A stretch of 64,000 bases of DNA, from the NCBI GenBank assembly GCA_902465105.1, contig CABQLM010000002.1, forward strand, positions 71,849 through 135,848, written 5' to 3'. The notes under the pieces are model-generated. The model did no database searches, was not told the DNA's origin, and saw only the letters and a list, made by a program, of their open reading frames with translations. This DNA comes from an uncultured Collinsella sp. (GTDB lineage Bacteria; Actinomycetota; Coriobacteriia; Coriobacteriales; Coriobacteriaceae). A program made the position numbers and the translations under genes. How positions within the stretch are numbered: the first letter of the stretch is position 1; each line of letters opens with the position of its first letter. This document shows positions 9,027 to 17,808 of the stretch, piece by piece.

Positions 9027-9422
9027 CTATTCCGCCTTTTTAACGCGCGGTTTACGGCCTCGCGGCTTATCAACCAGAGCGGCCTCGCCGCCATTGCGAT
9101 ACAGACGACACCAGGCCTTGACCGAAGACTCACTGGGGATCTGATGTTTAATCATAGCTTCGCGCACCGTTAGGCCATTTTCCAAGCGATCTTTAACCAC
9201 GGCAAGCTTAACGTCAAACGAATACGTGTGGTGATGAGAGCCCGCATTAAGAACGGCGTCGGCGCCACCCACGGCATACGCGCGGGCCCACTGTCGAGCT
9301 GTGTCCTGGGGGATGCCAAGCTCTGCGGCGAGAGCGCGATGACCGACCCCCTCTTGGAGGATCTCGACGGCGCGCTGCCTAATCTCGGGCGCATGCGTGC
9401 GAGTCCTTGCTGCTTCTGACAT
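9027..9422 (-). CDS. Transposase-OrfA-like double helix-turn-helix protein (orphan)
   Basis: This protein of about 131 residues has two helix-turn-helix units. The first (IRQRAVEILQEGVGHRALAAELGIPQDTARQWARAY) and the second (VKLAVVKDRLENGLTVREAMIKHQIPSESSVKAWCRLY) are typical of the IS3-type OrfA/InsE DNA-binding domain. A basic tail (KPRGRKPRVKKAE) follows. No OrfB integrase follows downstream and no terminal inverted repeats were found, so this is either an IS remnant or a domesticated regulator. It has its own terminator. A GTG at 9431 three codons upstream is an alternative start; the ATG was preferred. Function unknown. Confidence 0.7.
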   Translation of the reverse strand: MSEAARTRTHAPEIRQRAVEILQEGVGHRALAAELGIPQDTARQWARAYAVGGADAVLNAGSHHHTYSFDVKLAVVKDRLENGLTVREAMIKHQIPSESSVKAWCRLYRNGGEAALVDKPRGRKPRVKKAE

Positions 9423-9765
9423 ACCTGCCACTTCTACTTTTTAGCCATAAACACTAATTTGCTACCTTACGTGCAAGTTAGATAGTAGCATTTTACTGTT
9501 TACACGCAGCAGTTAATTGCAAATCGCATCGCAGGAATTTGCATATTTGCCACCGATATACCGCATTTCCATAGCATTTCCTTAGCATTTGTTTATGCAG
9601 GTAACACGTATGGCAACTAGAAGAGTTTTAACCGACAAGATTGGTGTCTAATTACCTCTTTGATGTAATATTGTTAAATATTGACCCCTCCTCAAAAAGA
9701 GGTCGTCCGCGCAAGCGGACATTTCCATACCTCTCCATGCCAAAAGTCACCCCGGCGAAAGATCA
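9423..9765. other. AT-rich intergenic stretch without a gene
   Basis: This stretch is markedly more AT-rich than its surroundings (for example TTGCATATTTGCC and TAATATTGTTAAATATTGAC). It repeats short TAGCATTT-like words at about 9486, 9572 and 9583. A small hairpin GTCCGC-GCAA-GCGGAC occurs at 9705-9720. It could hold promoters for the HTH gene. No coding signal is seen on either strand. Confidence 0.5.
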
Positions 9766-9801
9766 ACCGGGTTGGGCCCGCCTTCGCAGACCCAACCCGG
9801 T
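9766..9801 (-). terminator. Stem-loop after the flavin oxidoreductase
   Basis: ACCGGGTTGGG at 9766-9776 pairs perfectly with CCCAACCCGGT at 9791-9801 and is followed by a short T-containing tract on the minus strand. Confidence 0.7.
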
Positions 9802-9868
9802 CGTTTTCGCTGGGACGCAGCCGGGCGAGGTGGATCCGTGTTACCGCCCCGCCCCGCTGCGATGTTAA

Positions 9869-11948
9869 CTACAGCTCGTTGGCCGCGTGATACGCCGTGC
9901 GAATGGCGCTTGCAATGTCGGCGGTGCGCTCACCCGAGCAGTCGCCCACGCAGGTCACGGGCACCGTCACGCCATCCAGGTCAAACGCGTTGGCCTTGGA
10001 GCCCACAGCCATCACCACGTAATCGCAGGCGATCTTCACCGGCTCCTCGGCGCCGTCCTCGGTGGTATGAACAGCCTCCACGCCCCCGTCGGTAATGGCG
10101 GTCAGGCGGGTCTTCACGTGCTGCTCCACGTTGTGCTCTGCAAAGTCGCTCATAATCAGCGGCAGAATGGTCTCGGACTCGCCCGCGGCAATCTTGTCGA
10201 GCATCTCGACGATCGCCACCTTGCAGCCGTGCTGCAGCAGGTACTCGGCAGTCTCGGTGCCCACCAAGCCACCGCCGATAACGGCGACGCGGCCCGTAAG
10301 CTCCACCTTGCCGGCCAGCACGTCCCAGCTCGAGACGACCTTCTCCGAGTCGGCACCCGGAACGGGGATGACCACGTCGTGCGCGCCCACGGCCACAATC
10401 GCGGCGTCGGCGGCGTTGAGGTCCTCAGCGGTAGCAACGTGGTTGAGCTCAACCTTCACACCCAGGCCAGGCAGAATTTTCTCGTAGTACTCGACCGAGC
10501 GCATGATCTCGTTCTTGCGAGGAGGCGCGGCTGCCAGCACAATCTGGCCGCCCAGATGATCGCTCGCCTCGTAGACGGTCACAGCGTAGCCGCGCTTGGC
10601 CGCAACGCGTGCGGCCTCCAGGCCGGCAATACCGCCGCCCACCACGGCGATCTTTTTGTCGCCCTCGCCCGGCTTGATGGCGATGGTCGCCTCGTCACCG
10701 TTCTCGGCATTGAGCACGCACGAGATGTACTTGCGGTTTTGAATCGCATCGACGCAGCCCTTGTTGGATGTACTTGCGGTTTTGAATCGCATCGACGCAG
10801 CCCTTGTTGCAGTTGAGGCACTCGCGAATGGGTTCGCCCGTGGCGGCTTTCAACGCAATGTCGGGATCGCACATGAGCGAGCGGCCATAGGCGATGATGT
10901 CGGCCGCGCCGTCTTCCAGAATCTTCTCGCCGGCCTCGACCGAGACCACGCGGCCGACGGTGGCCACCGGCACGGAGACCAGGGCCTTGACGCGCTCGGC
11001 CACGGGTAACGTCCAGTTGTAGGGCATGGCACCCATGGGCGGAATGGTGTCGCCCATGTTGCCGGTATGGTTTGCCTGCGCGACCTGGATCATATCGATG
11101 CCCGCGCCCTCGAGCAGCTTGGCAAACTCGCAGGCCTCGTCGGGCTGCAGGCCGCCCTTGCCGCGCGGCGTGCCGTCGGGGTTCTCCATGATTACGGGGA
11201 GCTTGTACTCCACCATCAGCTCCGGCGCGGCCTCCTTAATGGCAGCGACGACCTCCAGCGCATAGCGAACGCGGTTCTCGAACGAGCCACCGTACTCGTC
11301 GGTGCGCTTGTTGAGGATTGCCGAGCACAGCGAACCCACCAGACGGTCGCCGTGGACCTCGATGGCGTCGATGCCGGCCTGCTGCGCGCGGGCGGCCGAG
11401 GCGGCGATGGCCTCCTTGATCTGGGTGAGCTGCTCCACGCTGGCCTCGTTCACAAAGTGCTGCATGTCATGGTGAAGCTTGGCATATGCCTGCTTGCGGA
11501 TCTCGTTGGACTCGGCCATCTTGGCGGCAAAGGTCTCCTCGTCGCCGGCGGCCTTGGCCTCCTGCGCGGCCTTGGCGGCAGCCATGGAGCCCATGACCAT
11601 GCGGCCGACGCCGGGCACGTCGTACTCGGGGTGGAACAGCTGCAGCGCGATCTTGGCGCCGTGCTTGTGGACGGTGTCGGCCAGTGCCTTAAACGTGGGG
11701 ATCTGAGCGTCGGTCGCCAGCTTGGGCGTGGGGCTCGCGGTCATAACGGGAGCAACGTCGCCGATGACGATGTAGCTCGCGCCGCCACGGGCCAGGCGCT
11801 CATAAAAAGCCAGGCTGCGCTCGCCGATGGAACCGTCACGCTCCTCGTAGCCGGTGGTCAGCGGCGGGAACATAATGCGGTTTTTGAGCTCAAGGGGGCC
11901 AACCGTAATGGGCTGGAGCAGCTTGAATGCAGGTGCGGTCATGGACAT
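9869..11948 (-). pseudogene. NADH:flavin oxidoreductase / enoate reductase-like enzyme, frame broken by a 43-bp tandem duplication
   Basis: Two overlapping frames together make one old-yellow-enzyme-type protein of about 680 residues. The upstream frame (11948 down to about 10767) is the FMN TIM barrel, ending in a 4Fe-4S motif ECLNCNKGC. The downstream frame continues with the last cluster cysteine (SCVLNAENG), then an FAD domain (AVVGGGIAGLEAA) and an NAD(P)H domain (AVIGGGLVGTETAEYLL). This is the architecture of 2,4-dienoyl-CoA reductase, BaiCD/BaiH and related enoate reductases. The break is a perfect 43-bp direct repeat at 10724-10766 and 10767-10809; removing one copy restores one frame through the cluster motif. 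The substrate cannot be told from sequence. Either a very recent mutation or an assembly artefact. Confidence 0.85.
10724..10809. repeat. 43-bp perfect tandem duplication
   Basis: Two adjacent identical 43-bp copies, each starting GATGTACTTGCGGTTTTGAA, lie inside the FeS-binding segment of the flavin oxidoreductase. Because 43 is not a multiple of three, the frame shifts. Confidence 0.95.
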
Positions 11949-12091
11949 TCCTCTCTTGTAGGCGCGGCGGCGATGATGCCGCGTAGTTGTCTAGAGGATA
12001 TGGCATGGGAATACAGCAGCACAACGGAAATCGGCGAATATCAGGTGGCGGCTGGTGGATGGGGGTGGGACGGCCCGTCAGTTTGCCTCAA

Positions 12092-12134
12092 TCTGTAACA
12101 GTTACGCGGCAAAACCGGGTCTTACTGTTACAGA
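12092..12134. repeat. Inverted repeat with TCTGTAACAGT arms
   Basis: TCTGTAACAGT at 12092-12102 pairs perfectly with ACTGTTACAGA at 12124-12134. It lies between the flavoenzyme promoter side and the tRNA, next to a second hairpin with the same ATCTGTAACA core. Confidence 0.8.
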
Positions 12135-12161
12135 TCGAGATAAACGAGAGCGTTCCGTCGG

Positions 12162-12224
12162 AAAATCTCGATCTGTAACACCTAGCCGCCCAAATCGGAG
12201 CTAGATGTTACAGATCGAGATTTT
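12162..12224. repeat. Inverted repeat with 19-bp perfect arms, core ATCTGTAACA
   Basis: AAAATCTCGATCTGTAACA at 12162-12180 pairs perfectly with its reverse complement at 12206-12224. Inside, TAGC and GCTA extend the stem. The TTTT at the plus-strand 3' side and AAAA at the 5' side could make it a bidirectional terminator. It shares its core with the preceding repeat, so this is a pair of related elements. Confidence 0.85.
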
Positions 12225-12270
12225 GTTTGAGAGGTCGAGAATTGGACCGAAAACACGGTCCCGGAATAAC

Positions 12271-12300
12271 AAAAAAGCTCGCCGGCTAGGCCGACGAGCT
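12271..12300 (-). terminator. Terminator of the initiator tRNA gene
   Basis: On the minus strand AGCTCGTCGG-CCTA-CCGGCGAGCT is followed by TTTTTT. It starts about ten bases beyond the tRNA 3' end. Confidence 0.9.
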
Positions 12301-12309
12301 GCGAGTTCT

Positions 12310-12386
12310 TGGTCGCGGGGGCAGGATTTGAACCTACGACCTCCGGGTTATGAGCCCGGCGAGCTACCAGACTGCTCCACCCCGCA
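12310..12386 (-). tRNA. Initiator tRNA-Met (anticodon CAT)
   Basis: This is a 77-nt cloverleaf with encoded CCA. The anticodon loop is CTCATAA, giving anticodon CAT. The anticodon stem carries the three G-C pairs (GGG...CCC) that mark initiator tRNA. The TTCAAAT T-loop and GTAGG/CCTGC T-stem are intact. The acceptor stem is GCGGGG paired with CCCCGC, and position 1 is T facing G72. That weak pair fits the rule that initiator tRNA lacks a Watson-Crick 1-72 pair. Confidence 0.95.
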
Positions 12387-12582
12387 ATGTCTGGGCGCCT
12401 CATGTGCGCAAGAAAGAATATTACGTGGGAGTTCGGTAAACGGCAAGGAAAATCTCGTAGAGCATAATTCCTTCATATTTAAACCCCTCAGCCCCTATCA
12501 CCGCATACGAATCGCAGCCGAGCGCCGTCGACGGCGCGTATACAATGGTGCGCGTCCTTTTATGCCAACACCGGGAGTAGAC

Positions 12583-13356
12583 ATGCTGCTCGCTATCGAT
12601 ATGGGAAACACGCAGACGGCCATGGGCCTGTTTGACGGAGACGAGCTGGTACAGTCGTGGCGCATGCCCACCGACCGCTCCTATACCGCCGACGAAATCC
12701 ACGTGCGCCTGATGGGCTTCTTTAAGATGTACGACCTCTCGCTCGACGCGGTCGACGCGATCGCCTTCGCCGGCGTAGTGCCGCAGCTCTCGCGCGAGTG
12801 GCACACCGTGGCCGACCGCATCGCGGCAGACGCCATCGTTATCGGGCCGCAGACTGCCGCCGTGACCAAGCTGCATACGGCACGCCCCCAGGCCGTAGGT
12901 GCCGACCGCATTGCCAACGCCGTCGCGGCCGAGACCTTCTACGGCACGCCGGCGATCGTGGTAGACTTTGGCACCGCAACCAATATCGATGTCATCGACG
13001 AGGACGGCTATTACATTGGCGGAGCGATTGCGCCGGGCATCCGCATCTCCATGGACGCGCTTGCCGCCCGCGCCGCCAAGCTCGCCAGCGTTCCGCTCGA
13101 GGCGCCGGAGCACGCCATCGGCCGCGATACCGAGGAGTGCATCAAGGTCGGCGCCGTGATGGGCGCCGCCGCCATGGCCGAAGGCCTGGTCGCGCGCATG
13201 AAGCGCGAGCTGGGCCGCGACGATGCCACCGTTATCGCCACGGGCGGCCTTGCCGGTATCGTCGCCGATTCGACCGATGCCTTCGACGTGGTCGACGGAC
13301 AGCTCACCATCAAGGGCATCTGCGAAATCTACCGCCGCATGCAGGAGCTGGGGTAG
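12583..13356 (+). CDS. coaX: Type III pantothenate kinase
   Basis: CoaX phosphorylates pantothenate, the first step of coenzyme A synthesis. The 257-residue product starts with the nucleotide-binding motif DMGNTQT. It has the pantothenate/dimer motif GADRIANAVAA and the catalytic VVDFGTATNIDVID in the middle, and ends with a second acetate-kinase-fold half containing ATGGLAG. The length equals the family norm (about 255). A longer in-frame reading from 12205 exists, but it overlaps the tRNA. The ATG at 12583 has GGGAG at proper spacing and begins with the family's usual MLLAIDMGNT. It stands alone on the plus strand. Confidence 0.95.
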   Translation: MLLAIDMGNTQTAMGLFDGDELVQSWRMPTDRSYTADEIHVRLMGFFKMYDLSLDAVDAIAFAGVVPQLSREWHTVADRIAADAIVIGPQTAAVTKLHTARPQAVGADRIANAVAAETFYGTPAIVVDFGTATNIDVIDEDGYYIGGAIAPGIRISMDALAARAAKLASVPLEAPEHAIGRDTEECIKVGAVMGAAAMAEGLVARMKRELGRDDATVIATGGLAGIVADSTDAFDVVDGQLTIKGICEIYRRMQELG

Positions 13357-13414
13357 GGCTGGGGCTTAAGTCGAGCACGCCCGATGCCACAGCCCCCGTA
13401 AACGTTCGCCATGT

Positions 13415-13455
13415 CTATTCCTCAAAAACGAAAATTTTTCAGTTTTGAGGAATAG
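13415..13455. repeat. Inverted repeat CTATTCCTCAAAA downstream of coaX
   Basis: CTATTCCTCAAAA at 13415-13427 pairs perfectly with TTTTGAGGAATAG at 13443-13455 around a 15-nt AT-rich loop that includes AAAATTTTT. It lies 58 bp beyond coaX and could terminate it. Confidence 0.85.
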
Positions 13456-13487
13456 GGCGCTGGCGACCCATCCCCCAGGCAAGCGAA

Positions 13488-13514
13488 ACCCTCCCCGGCA
13501 TAGCCGAGGAGGGT
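13488..13514 (-). terminator. Stem-loop between coaX and the biotin-ligase-like gene
   Basis: ACCCTCC-CCGG-CATA-CCG-A-GGAGGGT forms a strong hairpin 40 bp after the stop of the minus-strand gene at 13554. There is only a weak T tract on either side. Confidence 0.55.
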
Positions 13515-13553
13515 CTTGGTGTCATCGTTGTCTTTGAGCGCTAGCGCCTCGCG

Positions 13554-14255
13554 CTACAGTCCGCGAATCCGTACGGCCTCGGGTGGAAACTCCTGCTCAC
13601 CGGCATCGGTCTTGATGGTCGCGCGACCCCAGATGTCCAGGCCCGCGAACACGCCCACCGCGAGCGGCAGGCCGTTGGGCGACACCGCCGCAACTTGGCG
13701 ACCGAGCAGCGGCACCATGTCGAAGTACTCGCCCAGCACGGGAGCCAGCGGACCGGCAGCGCCCTGCGGTGTGTTGGCAACAACCGCCCAGGCGTCCACG
13801 CGGGTCAGCACGGCGGTGGCCAACGCCTCGACCAGCGCTTCGTCAGCCACATCCACGCCAAGCTCGCCCAGCGCCGCGCGCTCAATATCCACCGTCACGG
13901 CACCGAACATGCCTGCGGCACCGGCGCCACCGTTGACGGCGACGCGTGCAAACGGCGTCTCAAACGTAGGCGCGCCGCACACAATGTCGCTCGGCCATTG
14001 AATGCCCACCTTGCCGGCAAGGCCCAGTCCCGGTGCCGCAGCCGTTCCCACAAGCGCATCCATCATGCCCATCGCAGCCACAAACGGCAGGCCGTGGAAG
14101 GCATGCATGTTCACGTCGGGGCGAACGACCAGCGAAAATGTCAACGATGCATCGCCCGCGCTCCAAGCGCACCAGCCCGCGGATGCGCCTTCGCGACCAG
14201 CGTCGCGCGCGGTGTCGAGCTCGGCACCGACGGCTACAGCATTCATCTCGATCAT
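13554..14255 (-). CDS. Biotin-protein-ligase-like protein lacking key catalytic residues
   Basis: This 233-residue product follows the biotin-ligase fold in order. A degenerate GRGR region appears as GREGASAGW, then SLVVRP, a KWPND-like strand written IQWPSD, GAVTVDI in place of GIGINV, and a C-terminal SH3-like cap (LLGRQVAAVSPNGLPLAVGVFAGLDIWG). The lysine of KWPND is glutamine here and the RKLAGIL segment is missing, so ordinary biotinylation is doubtful. The gene begins immediately after the stop of folPK (TAG ATG), so it is translated in tandem with folate synthesis. It could be a lipoyl- or biotin-binding relative that has lost catalysis. Low-confidence function, high-confidence fold. 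Confidence 0.6.
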   Translation of the reverse strand: MIEMNAVAVGAELDTARDAGREGASAGWCAWSAGDASLTFSLVVRPDVNMHAFHGLPFVAAMGMMDALVGTAAAPGLGLAGKVGIQWPSDIVCGAPTFETPFARVAVNGGAGAAGMFGAVTVDIERAALGELGVDVADEALVEALATAVLTRVDAWAVVANTPQGAAGPLAPVLGEYFDMVPLLGRQVAAVSPNGLPLAVGVFAGLDIWGRATIKTDAGEQEFPPEAVRIRGL

Positions 14256-16007
14256 CTACATACGCCCCAATTCGCCCACGATATGGCCCACGCGATCCTC
14301 GGGTTCCTTGACCTCGACGCCGTTGTAGCGGAAGAACCGCGCCGGGTCGTGCATCAGGTCCTCGAGCGGCACCAGCACAAAGTCGCGCTCGCCAATGAGC
14401 GGATGCGGCAGGCGCAGCTTTTTGCCGCCGTGGGTCTCGCCGTCCATCCACAGCAGATCCAAGTCGATGGTACGCGGACCGTTGGCCTTGACCTTTTTGG
14501 AACGGTCGCGACCCAGCTCGGCCTCGATCTTCATAAGCTCATCGAGCAGTACCAGCGGCGCCAGCTCGGTCTTAATCTCGATGACGGCGTTGGCAAAGGC
14601 GTCCTGGCGCGTCTCGTAAGCCGGTTCGCTCTCGTAGATGCGCGAACAGTTGGACACGCAGGTGAGCGGGATCTCGGCAATCATGTCGCGCGCGGCGCGG
14701 ATGTTATCGCAACGATGTCCCAGGTTGGAGCCCACGGCCACAAACGCGCGACGCGGCTGCGGCTTGGCAACAGCCCAGTAACCGTTCAGGAACTGTGCAA
14801 AGCCCGCGACGTCGTGCACGCGCACGATGTTGGCGCCGGCCTGGATGGCGCCCAGGCACACGCCAAACGTGGCGGCATCGCGCTCGGCGGCCTCGGTCAC
14901 GCCCGAGACAGCGCCCACAAAGCGCTTGCGCGACACGGCGCACATGAGTGGATAGCCCAGCGACGCCATCTTGGCGGTCTCGCGCTGGATGACGATGTCC
15001 TCGTTGGCCGTCTTGCCAAACCCCGGGCCTGGATCGATGCAGATGCGGTCGCGCGACACGCCAGCGTGGATGAGCGCGCGGGCCTGATCGGACAGAAAGC
15101 CCATGACGCGGCGCATGATGGGCGCCGAATCGGGCAGGGTAAAGCGGCGGAGCTGCGAGGTGGGAACGTAGGCCTCCTCGCGGCGGGCGCTGCGGCGCAT
15201 CATGGCGGCCAGGTGATCGCTGGGCTCCGGCGCGGGCTCAGGGGTTGCGGCAGACTCGGTGACAGGGGCGGCCTCTTCGGCGGCAGGCGCCTCCTGCTTC
15301 TGCTCGCCCGTAGGCTCGGGTGCGGACTCCGGATCGCCAAACGGCAGCGAGGGCTGCACCACGCCACCCGGCAGCTTGGCCTCCGTCTTGGGCTCGCCCA
15401 GCAGCTTGCCACGGCGACGGCGGGCAGGCTTCTCGGCCTCGCGCGCGGCCTCGGCAGCCGCCTCGCGCGCCTTCTCGGCAACAAACGCCGCGGCAGAGGT
15501 ATCGAGCTGCACCGTCGCGTGCGTACGAGCGGGCGCAGCGACCTCGCCGGCGTGCATTACGATAACGCCGCAGGTGCTCGCCGCGACAAACTCGACCATC
15601 TTGGGGTCGGTGAAGCCCGTCACGTCGTTGACGATCGAGGCGCCGCAGCGCACGGCCGCCTTGGCAACCGCCACATGGCGCGTGTCGATCGAGACGATGG
15701 CGCCCTCTTTGGCCAGCGCGCGCACCACGGGTAGCACGCGGCGAGCCTCCTCGTCGGGGTTGACCGGGGTAAAGCCGGGGCGCGTGGACTCACCGCCCAC
15801 GTCGATGATGTCGGCGCCGGCGTCGAGCATCGCCAGGCCGTACTCGATGGCGGCATCTTGGTCAAAGTGCTCACCGCCGTCGGGGCCGAAGTGCTCCCCG
15901 CCGTCGCTAAACGAATCGGGCGTCACGTTGAGGACGCCCATGATGCGCGGACGGTCAAAGCTGAGCTCGTACTTTCCGCACCGCCATGTCTTGCTATCGT
16001 TCGCCAT
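14256..16007 (-). CDS. Dihydropteroate synthase-HPPK fusion (FolP-FolK) with a long internal linker
   Basis: This single chain of 583 residues makes two successive folate enzymes. Residues 20-420 are dihydropteroate synthase: MGVLNVTPDSFSDGG, DVGGESTRPGF, SIDTRH, NDVTG and DPGPGFGKT are all present. Residues about 425-583 are HPPK (FVAVGSNLG, then NGPRTIDLDLL and LPHPLIGERDFVLVPL). Oddly, about 130 residues of Ala/Glu/Pro/Arg-rich low complexity (about residues 155-285) interrupt the synthase between the GVIVMH strand and the DPGPGFGK strand. There is also a small repeat GGEHFGPDGGEHF near residue 37. The start at 16007 is chosen because AGGAGG lies six bases upstream; the in-frame ATG at 16013 is too close to it. 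Confidence 0.92.
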   Translation of the reverse strand: MANDSKTWRCGKYELSFDRPRIMGVLNVTPDSFSDGGEHFGPDGGEHFDQDAAIEYGLAMLDAGADIIDVGGESTRPGFTPVNPDEEARRVLPVVRALAKEGAIVSIDTRHVAVAKAAVRCGASIVNDVTGFTDPKMVEFVAASTCGVIVMHAGEVAAPARTHATVQLDTSAAAFVAEKAREAAAEAAREAEKPARRRRGKLLGEPKTEAKLPGGVVQPSLPFGDPESAPEPTGEQKQEAPAAEEAAPVTESAATPEPAPEPSDHLAAMMRRSARREEAYVPTSQLRRFTLPDSAPIMRRVMGFLSDQARALIHAGVSRDRICIDPGPGFGKTANEDIVIQRETAKMASLGYPLMCAVSRKRFVGAVSGVTEAAERDAATFGVCLGAIQAGANIVRVHDVAGFAQFLNGYWAVAKPQPRRAFVAVGSNLGHRCDNIRAARDMIAEIPLTCVSNCSRIYESEPAYETRQDAFANAVIEIKTELAPLVLLDELMKIEAELGRDRSKKVKANGPRTIDLDLLWMDGETHGGKKLRLPHPLIGERDFVLVPLEDLMHDPARFFRYNGVEVKEPEDRVGHIVGELGRM

Positions 16008-16101
16008 GAACATCCTCCTAAAATGCCCGCGCCGCCGCGCCTGAGCGCTAACGGCGGGGTCGCTTTGCAATCAGTCTTTCTATTGTATCCGCGCGCGCCG
16101 G

Positions 16102-16854
16102 CTAGAACGCAAACGCGGCCGCGATGTCGCAAGAAATCAGCAGGTCGGCATTTGCATCTTGATCGGTGGGGGCAAGATTGCAAATGGCCAGCGTATCGCC
16201 GGTAAAGTAACGCGTAAGGCCCGCCGCCGGATACACCACGAGCGAGGTCCCGCCCACAATGAGGGCATCGGCCGCGGCGATGGCGGTAACGGCGCCAGTC
16301 AGCACGTGCTCGTCGAGCGGCTCCTCGTAGAGCACCACATCGGGCTTGATGCGCCCACCGCACGCAGGACACACGGGCACGCCCGCGGCGTCCTCGTGCT
16401 CGCGCGAGCAAATCCACTCGGCGCTATAGACCGCGCCGCACGACTGGCAAATGTTGCGGTGGACCGAGCCATGTAGCTCAAATACGTGCTTCGAGCCGGC
16501 CATCTGATGCAAGCCGTCGATGTTTTGCGTTACCACAGCGCTGAGCTTGCCGGCGCGCTCCAGCTCGGCCAGCTTAATGTGGCAGCGATTGGGCTTGGCG
16601 CCAAGCGCGATCATCTTGGTGCGATAAAAGTCGAAGAACTCGGCCGGGTGCGCCTCGTAAAAGCTATGCGAGAGCATAGTCTCGGGCGGGTAGGCAAACT
16701 GCTGGTGATACAGGCCGTCCACGCTGCGGAAATCGGGGATGCCGCTCGCCGTGGAAACACCGGCGCCGCCAAAGAACACCACACGCTTGTGGGTACTGAA
16801 CAGCTCCGCCAGTGCGGCGGAGGCCTGCTTGGGGTCCGTTATCGCCTGCGTCAT
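16102..16854 (-). CDS. cobB: NAD-dependent protein deacylase, sirtuin family
   Basis: This 250-residue sirtuin removes acyl groups from lysines using NAD. It shows the NAD-binding GGAGVSTASGIPDFRS (about residue 28), the catalytic-site TQNIDGLH and histidine in ELHGS. A zinc ribbon has two cysteine pairs (CQSC and CPAC), followed by VLYEEPL and GGTSLVVYPAAGL. The start at 16854 follows GGAGG by six bases; the longer reading upstream lacks such a site. It is transcribed ahead of folPK with 95 bp between. The plain Gly-Ala Rossmann motif and short length fit bacterial class U/III CobB. The exact acyl preference is not readable. Confidence 0.93.
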   Translation of the reverse strand: MTQAITDPKQASAALAELFSTHKRVVFFGGAGVSTASGIPDFRSVDGLYHQQFAYPPETMLSHSFYEAHPAEFFDFYRTKMIALGAKPNRCHIKLAELERAGKLSAVVTQNIDGLHQMAGSKHVFELHGSVHRNICQSCGAVYSAEWICSREHEDAAGVPVCPACGGRIKPDVVLYEEPLDEHVLTGAVTAIAAADALIVGGTSLVVYPAAGLTRYFTGDTLAICNLAPTDQDANADLLISCDIAAAFAF

Positions 16855-16989
16855 ATGAGTCCTCCGTCCTTGTTGGTCGGGCAGCATCGGGCGACATCCC
16901 GGCATACGGCCTTTGAGTCAGCATACGCGGAGCCCACCCCGCCCCTATTGCGCTAATCTTAAGCCTGCCAACCCCGTCGAAAGGACACC

Positions 16990-17808
16990 ATGCCTCAGAC
17001 TTACACCTTTGCCTCGTGGAACGTCAACGGCCTGCGCGCCGTGCTCAAAAAGGACCCGAGCTTTATCCAGATCGCGCAAGAACTCGACGTCGATATCCTG
17101 GCGCTGCAGGAGACCAAGCTGCAGGAGGGCCAGGTCGATATCGACCTGCCCGGCTATCACCAAACATGGAGCTACGCCGAGCGCAAAGGCTATTCGGGAA
17201 CCGCAGTCTTTAGCCGCCAGGAACCGATACGCGTGCTGCACGCCGACGCGCTGCTGCCCTACGCCGGCGAGGGCAAGGCTGCTGAGCTCGTTGCCCAAGC
17301 CGCAACCGAGGGCCGCGTCTGCGCGTTGGAATTCGCCAAGTTTTGGTTTGTCGATGTATACACGCCCAACGCCCAAAACGAGCTCGCGCGTATCGATGTG
17401 CGCATGGCATGGGACGATGCCTACCGCCGCTTTTTGAGCGCGCTTGAGCACGAGACCGGTAAACCCGTGGTGACCTGCGGCGACTTTAACGTAGCGCACG
17501 AGGAAATCGACCTTAAGAACCCCAAGTCCAACCGCGGCAACGCGGGCTTTTCGGACGAGGAACGCGGCAAGTTTACCGAGCTGCTCAACGCCGGGCTTAC
17601 CGATACCTGGCGTGCGGCAAATCCCGACGTCGAGGGCGTCTACAGCTGGTGGAGCTACCGCTTTAATGCGCGTAAGAACAACGCCGGCTGGCGCATCGAC
17701 TACTTCCTAGTGAGCAACGCAATTGCCGCCAACGTACGCGACACCGGCATCCGCGGCGACATCTTTGGCAGCGACCACTGCCCCGTCACCCTCACGCTGG
17801 AGCTCTAG
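16990..17808 (+). CDS. xth: Exodeoxyribonuclease III
   Basis: This 272-residue enzyme is an apurinic endonuclease and 3'-5' exonuclease of base-excision repair. Family motifs run in order: SWNVNGLRA (metal-binding Asn), LQETKLQ (catalytic Glu), YTPNAQ, GDFNVAHEEIDL, WRIDYFLVS and the final GSDHCPVTL with its catalytic Asp-His. All are intact. AAAGGACACC provides the ribosome site before the ATG at 16990. It is divergent from the sirtuin gene, sharing a 135-bp promoter region. Confidence 0.96.
   Translation: MPQTYTFASWNVNGLRAVLKKDPSFIQIAQELDVDILALQETKLQEGQVDIDLPGYHQTWSYAERKGYSGTAVFSRQEPIRVLHADALLPYAGEGKAAELVAQAATEGRVCALEFAKFWFVDVYTPNAQNELARIDVRMAWDDAYRRFLSALEHETGKPVVTCGDFNVAHEEIDLKNPKSNRGNAGFSDEERGKFTELLNAGLTDTWRAANPDVEGVYSWWSYRFNARKNNAGWRIDYFLVSNAIAANVRDTGIRGDIFGSDHCPVTLTLEL

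Noticed and set aside
10724..10809. Programmed ribosomal frameshifting to explain the broken reductase, NfnA and RecT
   Set aside because: No slippery heptamer with a downstream structure is needed; each break coincides exactly with a direct repeat whose removal restores the frame.
12205..12582. N-terminal extension of coaX
   Set aside because: It would overlap the initiator tRNA and does not resemble any pantothenate kinase; the ATG at 12583 has a ribosome site.
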